6,314 nucleotides of DNA from Clostridiales bacterium. Lineage in GTDB: Bacteria > Bacillota > Clostridia > Oscillospirales > QAMX01. The notes beneath the pieces are model-generated. The model searched no databases and was not told where the DNA came from. It saw only the letters and a program-made list of their open reading frames with translations. Positions 1-4,723 of this stretch are shown one piece after another; the first letter of the stretch is position 1, and every line of letters begins with the position of its first letter. The stretch spans positions 1 to 6,314 of the forward strand of contig JAAZBA010000334.1 of NCBI GenBank assembly GCA_012514045.1. Direction: 5' to 3'. A program made the translations under genes and the position numbers.

Positions 1-388
1 GTGGAGGCGAGGGGAGTTGAACCCCTGTCCGAAAACGCATTCATACAGACTTCTCCGGGCGCAGTTTGTCTTTTCTTTCGGCTTAGCCGAAAATTTCCCT
101 TGTCATGACGCCGGCAAACAGGCTGCATGCTTCGGTAGCTTCATTATGCGTGACACGGGCAAAGCTTACCGTGTTCACGTTCACTACTCCCCGAACTAAG
201 CGGGTTTCTTGACACCCGACTCCGGTCCGTAGTCCCTCCGGAGTGGACGGCTGCGTTTAATTACGCAGCAAGAGCTGTTGCTCTGTATTCTGTGTTGTTA
301 GTTAATTTATAAGTGCTGTGTTTAAAGCGCCTCGCCCCGCTGCCCGCTATCCCTACTGCAACATCCCCGTCGAAACCGGTACGCCCCC
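1..388 (-). ncRNA. ssrA: tmRNA (transfer-messenger RNA), 3' end cut by about 2 nt
   Basis: tmRNA rescues ribosomes stalled on broken mRNAs. It is charged with alanine, enters the A site with SmpB, and supplies a short reading frame that tags the stalled protein for proteolysis. Read on the minus strand, the 5' end GGGGGCG (388-382) pairs with CGCCTCC near the 3' end (9-3, one G-U) to form the acceptor stem. The conserved TTTCGACGGGGAT follows the 5' strand. A 5-bp T-stem with loop TTCAACT lies at 26-10, after the usual TTTTCGGAC. The tag frame ends in ...ALAA followed by TAA (stop at 263-261) and a second in-frame-like TAATTAA. By alignment to the usual TAACT-resume context the tag would read NNTEYRATALAA (299-264). 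If CCA is encoded, as is usual, its last CA lies just outside the window. A near-palindrome at 76-92 fits a helix of the 3' pseudoknot region. Identity is secure; the exact resume codon is inferred. Confidence 0.96.
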
Positions 389-401
389 GTATAGCGTACA
401 T

Positions 402-430
402 ATTATATCTTAAAAAGGTGATTTTGTCAA
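402..430 (-). promoter_or_regulatory. Sigma-A type promoter of ssrA
   Basis: On the minus strand there is a perfect -35 box TTGACA (430-425), a 17-bp spacer and a perfect -10 box TATAAT (407-402). Predicted transcription start is near 395, so a short leader of about 6-7 nt would precede the mature tmRNA 5' G at 388 and be removed by RNase P. A full-consensus promoter suits an abundant constitutive RNA. Confidence 0.9.
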
Positions 431-499
431 GGATTCGGATATATTTGACACGACAGTGTAATATTGTGACTGAGTTTATATATGGAAAAAGGAAGGGGG

Positions 500-527
500 T
501 CTTTGTCGACTCTATTTAAACTATAAT
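500..527 (+). promoter_or_regulatory. Possible promoter of the holin-like gene (-10 TATAAT at 522-527)
   Basis: A consensus TATAAT lies at 522-527, but no good -35 box sits at 16-18 bp upstream; the best matches are TCTTTG at 500-505 (16-bp spacer) and TTGTCG at 503-508 (spacer only 13 bp). A start about 7 bases downstream would fall at or next to the ATG at 535, giving a leaderless or nearly leaderless mRNA. The rest of the 389-534 intergenic stretch holds the ssrA promoter and an unpaired TTGACA at 445-450 with no matching -10. Confidence 0.4.
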
Positions 528-534
528 ACTCCAT

Positions 535-813
535 ATGAACTTTTCAGAGATAATAATAGCGTTTGTAACGGTGCTGGCGTCCTTCGCGCTGACGATTTTG
601 TCAAGGTATGTGCGCTCAAAGGTGTCTGCGGCGGATTGGAGCAACGCCATTTTCTGGGTAAAAGCCGCGGTAGCCGCCGCCGAACAGCTCTACGGAGCCG
701 GAAAAGGTGAGAAGAAGCGCGAATATGTGCGAAACGCCATTGACTTCCTGGAGCTGGGAGAGGAGGAAAAGGAGATACTCATAGAATCCGCTGTGAGGGG
801 GATAAAGGAGTGA
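535..813 (+). CDS. Phage holin-like protein, LL-H family
   Basis: This 92-residue protein has one N-terminal hydrophobic helix (about residues 5-23), then a basic stretch (R24, R27, K29), and a soluble, charged helical C-terminal part. The segment AAEQLYGAGKGEKKREYV (residues 48-65) and the acidic end with an (I)xESAV motif match what I know of the LL-H phage holin family, whose members are usually somewhat longer (about 100-130 residues). Holins oligomerise in the cytoplasmic membrane and release or activate an endolysin during phage lysis. No endolysin or other phage gene is visible here, so it may be a prophage remnant or a domesticated membrane protein; lytic function is not shown. No Shine-Dalgarno sequence precedes the ATG, and a TATAAT box lies 7 bases upstream. 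The frame is intact and the N-terminal helix supports this start. The gene sits divergent from ssrA. Confidence 0.72.
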   Translation: MNFSEIIIAFVTVLASFALTILSRYVRSKVSAADWSNAIFWVKAAVAAAEQLYGAGKGEKKREYVRNAIDFLELGEEEKEILIESAVRGIKE

Positions 814-819
814 TGAAAT

Positions 820-897
820 ATGGGAGCCGGAGAAAGTGCAGCGCCGGGAAAATCTGCCTTCCAAAATCCGATCCGCTTCTTTACAATTACATCATGA
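820..897 (+). CDS. Possible 25-residue small ORF after the holin gene
   Basis: An ATG at 820 is preceded by AAAGGAG (804-810) with a 9-base spacing, which is a good ribosome binding site, and the frame runs 25 codons to TGA at 895-897. The peptide starts MGAGESAAPGKSAFQ and ends FFTITS; it has no recognisable domain or membrane helix. The -35 box of the next promoter lies inside it. A second frame from ATG 813 (29 codons) overlaps it but is too close to the same ribosome binding site. It may be a coupled small protein, a decayed gene end, or chance. I do not recognise it. Confidence 0.22.
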   Translation: MGAGESAAPGKSAFQNPIRFFTITS

Positions 898-908
898 TAT
901 GATATAAT
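880..908 (+). promoter_or_regulatory. Sigma-A type promoter with extended -10 upstream of the Tim44-like gene
   Basis: There is a -35 box TTTACA (880-885), a 17-bp spacer, and a -10 box TATAAT (903-908) preceded by TGA (900-902), which is the extended -10 TGn motif. Transcription would start near 915, leaving a leader of about 25 bases before the ATG at 941. Every element is at or near consensus, so strong expression of the downstream operon is likely. Confidence 0.82.
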
Positions 909-940
909 TTACACAATAAAAATGCAGGGGAGCGATGGTT

Positions 941-1852
941 ATGAAGGCTCGGATGGCTTTTGTTGCGGCGATATTGTTTCTTTTTCTACTCTCCGTGCCG
1001 GCGGGGGCGGATTTCGGGAGCTATTCCTCCTCCTCCGACTACTCAAGCTCCTCTGACTCCTCTTCTTCTTCAGATTATTCATCTTCAAGCTGGGATGATG
1101 ATGACTACGGTTACTACGGCGGTTCAGGAGACGGTGAATCTTCCTGGTTCTCGGCGGTGATACTTGTGGGCGTGATTGTTCTTGTTATACTGACACGAAA
1201 AGGGAAAAAAGGCGGAGGCTCAAAATCAGGAAGACCTCACGCAGGCAATGTGGGAGCTGCCAGAACCGATACCTCCTCCCTCAAGCCCATGAATCAGTAC
1301 AAGTCACTTGATCCCGCCTTCAACGAGACCGCCTTCCATGAGAAGGTGGCAAACCTCTATGTGCAGATGCAGCATTGCTGGCAGGCGGGTGATATCGAAC
1401 CGGTGCGCCCCTACTTCACCGACGGATTCTATGCCCAAATGGCGCGGCAGCTGGAGGCAATGAAGAGCGCGGGCAGAGTAAACCACATAGAAAACATCGC
1501 TGTGCTGGGTACATGGCTGAAGGGTTGGTACCAGTCCGGCAACAACGACAGCATAGTCGTTGCCTTACGCACAAGGATCACCGACTATACCTTGGATTCC
1601 TCCGGCAAGGTAGTGTCCGGCAGCAGAGACCGGGAGCTGTTTATGGAGTATGAATGGATCATGACAAGGCCTACGGGACAGAAGACAGGGGAAATCGAGG
1701 GAGTGTCCTCGATCCAGTGCCCATCCTGCGGCGCGCCGCTGAACATAAACCAAAGCGCCCAATGCCCCTACTGCGAGAACATCGTCACAGTGGAGAAGCA
1801 TGACTGGGCAATATCCGAAATTAAGGGCATCTCCCAGGTAAGCGTACGATGA
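941..1852 (+). CDS. Membrane-anchored Tim44-like domain protein with Ser/Asp-rich ectodomain and C-terminal zinc ribbon
   Basis: From ATG 941 the protein is 303 residues. An ATG two codons upstream (935) is possible, but AGGGGAG at 926-932 is only 2 bases from it and 8 bases from 941, so 941 is preferred. Order of parts: signal peptide (1-23, cleavage after PAGA), a Ser/Asp/Tyr-rich segment (27-55), a Gly-rich stretch, a transmembrane helix (about 70-85) followed by a basic RKGKKGGG, a Tim44-like domain (about 125-250, with the pattern AFHEKVANLYVQMQ...DYTLDSSGKVVSG...YEWIMTRP), and a zinc ribbon with CPSC at 260-263 and CPYC at 275-278. Positive charges after the helix place the Tim44-like and zinc-ribbon domains in the cytosol and the Ser-rich segment outside. 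In mitochondria Tim44 anchors the import motor; the role of bacterial relatives is not established. The stop overlaps the next gene by 4 bases (ATGA), so translation is probably coupled. Confidence 0.82.
   Translation: MKARMAFVAAILFLFLLSVPAGADFGSYSSSSDYSSSSDSSSSSDYSSSSWDDDDYGYYGGSGDGESSWFSAVILVGVIVLVILTRKGKKGGGSKSGRPHAGNVGAARTDTSSLKPMNQYKSLDPAFNETAFHEKVANLYVQMQHCWQAGDIEPVRPYFTDGFYAQMARQLEAMKSAGRVNHIENIAVLGTWLKGWYQSGNNDSIVVALRTRITDYTLDSSGKVVSGSRDRELFMEYEWIMTRPTGQKTGEIEGVSSIQCPSCGAPLNINQSAQCPYCENIVTVEKHDWAISEIKGISQVSVR
1025..1090 (+). repeat. Low-complexity Ser-repeat coding tract
   Basis: The DNA encodes repeated SSSS(D/W)Y-like units (residues 29-50 of the Tim44-like protein): SSSSDY, SSSSD, SSSSSDY, SSSSW, followed by DDDDYGYY. 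The serine codons are mixed (TCC, TCA, AGC, TCT), so this is an amino-acid level repeat rather than a pure nucleotide microsatellite, which suggests the composition has been kept by selection or is old. Confidence 0.85.
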
Positions 1853-2496
1853 GAGCAGTGAAAAAACGGGTAAAATATGTTGTACGCGCCGTGCGGCTTT
1901 GTCTCGCCGTAACATCGATCGTGTGCGGTTTTCTGAGGGATTATAAATGTATGATGGAAGCTGCGGTGGGTTTAGCGCTGTCCTTTATACCGTCAATCCT
2001 CAGCCTGACGGCAAAAATCACGTTGCCTTGGGTCATTGAGCTGATGTACGCCCTGTTTCTGTTCTCCGCAAACTTGCTGGGCAGCTGCCTGGGGTTTTAC
2101 GAGCTCATTCCAACCTGGGATGTAATGCTACACATGACCTCGGGAGTGATGATCGCCATGCTGTCCCTGACTTTTTTAAACGGCGCCGTCAGGGATCGGA
2201 CCATAAGGGACTGGAAACCCTTTATGCTTGCGATGTTTATGATGACTTTCGTCATGGCCTGCGGCACGTTGTGGGAGTTTTTTGAATTCTTCATGGACAG
2301 CGTATTCGGCTACGGCATGCAGAAGCAGACGATTCTGCCCGGAGGCATTCTGGACATAGGACTTATTGACACCATGGGAGACGAGATGTGTTCATTCTTC
2401 GCCGGTCTTATATACGCCACGCTGACGTTCACGAGAGCGAAAAAGGGAAAGTATGAAAAGCTGGAAAGTCTTATAATAAAAAAACAGGGAGGATGA
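1849..2496 (+). CDS. Polytopic membrane protein, DUF2238/YjdF-like
   Basis: This 215-residue protein begins with a basic N-terminus (KKRVK) and has about five to six hydrophobic segments, roughly at residues 15-29, 38-55, 60-83, 92-111, 124-148 and 180-195. Conserved-looking polar residues lie at helix ends: WD (90-91) with H95 and SG, GTLWEFFEF (139-147) with D150, FGYGMQ (153-158), and DTMGD (174-178). The pattern WD..LH..SG / G..WE..E...D..FG..MQ / DTM.D is what I associate with the DUF2238 (YjdF) membrane family, whose function is unknown. The set of buried D, H and E residues could bind a metal or form an active site, but that is inference. The ATG overlaps the stop of the Tim44-like gene by 4 bases; AGGTA at 1836-1840 is a modest ribosome binding site, so translational coupling is likely. 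The two proteins may work together in the membrane. Confidence 0.68.
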   Translation: MRAVKKRVKYVVRAVRLCLAVTSIVCGFLRDYKCMMEAAVGLALSFIPSILSLTAKITLPWVIELMYALFLFSANLLGSCLGFYELIPTWDVMLHMTSGVMIAMLSLTFLNGAVRDRTIRDWKPFMLAMFMMTFVMACGTLWEFFEFFMDSVFGYGMQKQTILPGGILDIGLIDTMGDEMCSFFAGLIYATLTFTRAKKGKYEKLESLIIKKQGG

Positions 2497-2502
2497 TTTA
2501 GC

Positions 2503-3372
2503 ATGCAGCCTATTATCATGCACATAAACTACATGGAGCAGGGACAGAGCATTGAGTACATCTGCTGCAGGGCGGCGGAGATCGGATTTGACGGTATCGA
2601 GTTTCGCAGAAAACGCGCTTCTGTCAACGAAACGCCGACGGAGTACCTCGATGAAATCAAGCGCTGCGCCGACGCCTATGGCATAAAGCATGTGCTGTTC
2701 GGCGGTCCCGGCTGCGATTTCATGTCCGGCGACAGAAAGAAGATGAGAAGCGAGATAGAGTCCTACAAGGAGTTCATCGACCTGGCAGCGGAGCGTAAGC
2801 TCCTGAGCGTGCTGAACTTCATGACGGGATATCTGCCAAATCCCGACCCTGAGCTTAGCAAAAAGTTCTATAACAACGGCGCTGCCTGCGCCACCGATTC
2901 CCAGTGGGAGGATGCGGCGGAGGGATGCCGGATCCTGTCCGACTACGGAAAGCAGTACGGCGTAAGGTTTGCGTTTGAAACACATATGAACTATCTCCAT
3001 GATCTGGTGCCCGCCACCATGAAGCTGGTGAATATGATAGACAGGGACAACTTCGGAGTTAATCTCGACTACGGCAACGCTGTATTCTTCCCCGACCGTC
3101 CCACCCTTCGTGAAAGCATTGAGCTTTGCGGCGATAAGCTTTTCTATACCCACTTCAAGAATTATATGCCACCCTATGGCAGCAGCGAGATGTTGGTGCC
3201 CACGGCTCTCAGCGAGGGCATGATAAGCCACCGTGAGTTCATTTCAATCCTCAATGAACGCGGTTATAATGGCCTCATCGGCATAGAGGCTCCAAGACCC
3301 GGCGACCGTGAATGGTACGCGAAGCAGGATTACGAATACGTCACGTGGCTTATGAAGGATTTGAAGAGATAG
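2503..3372 (+). CDS. Sugar phosphate isomerase/epimerase-like TIM-barrel enzyme
   Basis: This 289-residue protein fits the xylose isomerase-like TIM-barrel family (AP endonuclease 2 fold). Typical landmarks are the early strand IGFDGIEFR (27-35), FAFETH (156-161), VNLDYGNA (186-193), FYTHFKN (214-220) and GIEAPRPGD (260-268). The expected metal ligands of sugar epimerases such as D-tagatose 3-epimerase are an E, D, H, E set, and here E159, D189, H217 and E262 occupy these places, so a divalent-metal enzyme acting on a sugar or related polyol is likely. The true substrate cannot be read from the sequence; inosose dehydratase-, hydroxypyruvate isomerase- or epimerase-like activity are all possible. 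No signal peptide is present, so it is cytosolic. A GGGAGG ribosome binding site lies at about 2487-2492, and only 6 bases separate it from the membrane-protein gene, so co-transcription is expected. Length is normal for the family. Confidence 0.83.
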   Translation: MQPIIMHINYMEQGQSIEYICCRAAEIGFDGIEFRRKRASVNETPTEYLDEIKRCADAYGIKHVLFGGPGCDFMSGDRKKMRSEIESYKEFIDLAAERKLLSVLNFMTGYLPNPDPELSKKFYNNGAACATDSQWEDAAEGCRILSDYGKQYGVRFAFETHMNYLHDLVPATMKLVNMIDRDNFGVNLDYGNAVFFPDRPTLRESIELCGDKLFYTHFKNYMPPYGSSEMLVPTALSEGMISHREFISILNERGYNGLIGIEAPRPGDREWYAKQDYEYVTWLMKDLKR

Positions 3373-3377
3373 ATTTT

Positions 3378-3409
3378 ATGGGACTGCCATGTAAAAACGG
3401 CGGTCCCAT
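3378..3409 (+). other. Intergenic hairpin without a T-tract
   Basis: ATGGGACTGCC (3378-3388) pairs with GGCGGTCCCAT (3399-3409): 11 base pairs with one G-U and a 10-base A-rich loop. No run of T follows on either strand, so it is not a standard rho-independent terminator. It lies between the epimerase stop and the ribosome binding site of the amidohydrolase gene (AAAGGAG, 3417-3423), which stays outside the stem. It could be an mRNA stabilising or processing element, or a weak pause/attenuation site. Confidence 0.6.
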
Positions 3410-3432
3410 GATATATAAAGGAGAAAACACAC

Positions 3433-4623
3433 ATGGATTTCAGAACCCGGGCACTTGAAGCTCTGCAGGAGACGATCGACCGCCGCAGAGCGCTTCACTC
3501 AATCGCTGAAACCGGGCTGTTTCTGCCCAAGACAACGGAGTATATAATTTCCGAGCTTACAAAGCTGGGAATTCCCTATAAAAGACTTGAAACCTGCGAC
3601 GGCATCATAGGCATTATCGATACAGGGAAAGCGGGAAAGACAGTGGCGCTCAGAGCCGATACAGACGCTTTGCCCATTACCGAGGAAACCGGTTGCGACT
3701 ACGCCTGCAAGACAGGCAATATGCACGCCTGCGGACACGACGCTCATACCGCCATGCTTCTGACGGCGGCGAAGCTCCTCCTTGAGGCTAAAGACAAGAT
3801 GAGCGGTAAGATAAAGCTTATTTTCCAGCCCGCCGAGGAGCTGTGCAGCGGAGCTTTCGCTATGGCTGCGGAGGGAGCGCTGGATTACGAAAGAGCAGAC
3901 GCGGTTTTCGCCCAGCATGTAGGCTGGCTCTACGATGCCCCCGCGGGCACTGTGTGCATAAAGAGAGGCGCCATGATGTCGGCTCAGAACATGATAAAAA
4001 TCACCGTTCACGGAAAAGGAAGCCACGGAGCGGAGCCTCAGAACGGCATAGACCCCATTGTGACCGTCTCAAACCTGATTCTCAGCCTGCAGACAATAAT
4101 AAGCCGCGAGATTTCACCCTTTGACAACGCGGTGTTCTCTGTCTGCTCTGTTCACGCCGGCTCGTCATACAATATAGTACCTCCCGATACTGTTATTCAG
4201 GCAACTCTTCGCACATATTCAAGGCAGACGCAAAAATTCCTCCTTGAGAGAATAAAGACTGTTGCAGAGTTTGTCTGCCGGGCTCACAGAGCGGAGTGCG
4301 AAATCGAGATCATCAACGATCTGCCCGCTACCTACAACAATCCCGACGCGGCGGATTTTATCTGTGACCTTATAAAGCGGCTGTATGGGGAGGATTCCCT
4401 TGTGATAATGAGCGAACCCTCAATGGTAAGCGAGGACGTATGCGTGTTTCTCGATGATGCCCCCGGCGCCTTTTGGCTTTTGTCCACAAGACCAGAGGAG
4501 GGCGCCTACAAGAATCACAACCCAAAATTCAACCTGGAGGAGAGCGTGCTGCACAAGGGCTGCACTATAATGGCTCAGGCGGCATTTGAGTATCTGACCG
4601 GTGATATTGAGTTTGAAAAATGA
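3433..4623 (+). CDS. M20 family (M20D-type) metallo-amidohydrolase
   Basis: This 396-residue cytosolic protein matches the M20D group, which includes hippurate hydrolases, N-acyl-amino acid amidohydrolases, indole-acetyl-amino acid hydrolases and N-acetyl-diaminopimelate deacetylases. These enzymes cleave an amide bond to release a free amino group or amino acid. Visible motifs are ALRADTDALPITEETG (72-87), NMHACGHDAHTAM (96-108), FQPAEE (131-136) and KGSHGAEPQNGIDPI (from about residue 195). Likely metal ligands are C100, H102, E136, H162 and H362 (in NHNPKF), with E135 as general base; the dimerisation/lid domain spans about residues 183-295. Cys as first ligand is the M20D hallmark. Length and both domains are complete. 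A strong AAAGGAG lies 9 bases before the ATG. The exact substrate is unknown; the adjacent epimerase-like gene suggests a small catabolic unit, but that is inference. Confidence 0.88.
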   Translation: MDFRTRALEALQETIDRRRALHSIAETGLFLPKTTEYIISELTKLGIPYKRLETCDGIIGIIDTGKAGKTVALRADTDALPITEETGCDYACKTGNMHACGHDAHTAMLLTAAKLLLEAKDKMSGKIKLIFQPAEELCSGAFAMAAEGALDYERADAVFAQHVGWLYDAPAGTVCIKRGAMMSAQNMIKITVHGKGSHGAEPQNGIDPIVTVSNLILSLQTIISREISPFDNAVFSVCSVHAGSSYNIVPPDTVIQATLRTYSRQTQKFLLERIKTVAEFVCRAHRAECEIEIINDLPATYNNPDAADFICDLIKRLYGEDSLVIMSEPSMVSEDVCVFLDDAPGAFWLLSTRPEEGAYKNHNPKFNLEESVLHKGCTIMAQAAFEYLTGDIEFEK

Positions 4624-4653
4624 GAATCGGGAGATCGGAGAGATTCCCTCGAT

Positions 4654-4698
4654 ATGCTTATACCGCTTGTTATGGACAAGCCGAGGGCGTTTGTGTAA
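4654..4698 (+). CDS. Possible 14-residue leader ORF upstream of glpK
   Basis: ATG at 4654 opens a 14-codon frame (MLIPLVMDKPRAFV) ending in TAA at 4696-4698, 25 bases before glpK. A GGAGAG at 4637-4642 is 11 bases upstream, which is long for a ribosome binding site. TTGTTA (4667-4672) and TAACAA (4700-4705) form an inverted repeat that overlaps the frame and encloses the imperfect ACAAGCC / GGCGTTTGT pairing. A leader peptide or riboregulatory role is possible, but a frame this short can easily be chance. Confidence 0.15.
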   Translation: MLIPLVMDKPRAFV

Positions 4699-4723
4699 GT
4701 AACAAAACAATATGAGGTAAAAT

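Noticed and set aside
1..30. Phage attachment site at the ssrA 3' end
   Set aside because: No second copy of the ssrA 3' sequence was seen in the window and the end of the gene is cut by the window edge, so it cannot be supported.
17..199. 60-codon plus-strand frame across the start of the window
   Set aside because: It lies wholly inside the minus-strand tmRNA gene, whose structure accounts for the sequence.
445..474. TTGACA at 445-450 and a CAGT...AATATT...ACTG element that resembles a promoter or operator
   Set aside because: No -10 box lies at proper spacing from the TTGACA, and the two halves of the apparent palindrome do not share a centre; it does not match a full Rex, NrdR or CRP-type site.
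313..519. 68-codon plus-strand frame
   Set aside because: It runs across the tmRNA 5' end and the ssrA promoter, has no ribosome binding site and no protein-like pattern.
824..862. Possible terminator after the holin gene (GCCGG...CCGGG)
   Set aside because: The arms do not pair beyond a self-complementary CCGG, and no T-tract follows.
2392..3231. 279-codon minus-strand frame
   Set aside because: It is antisense to the epimerase-like gene, which has clear family motifs and a ribosome binding site; the long antisense frame is a codon-bias shadow.
3499..4026. 175-codon minus-strand frame
   Set aside because: It is antisense to the M20 amidohydrolase motifs and shows no recognisable domain.
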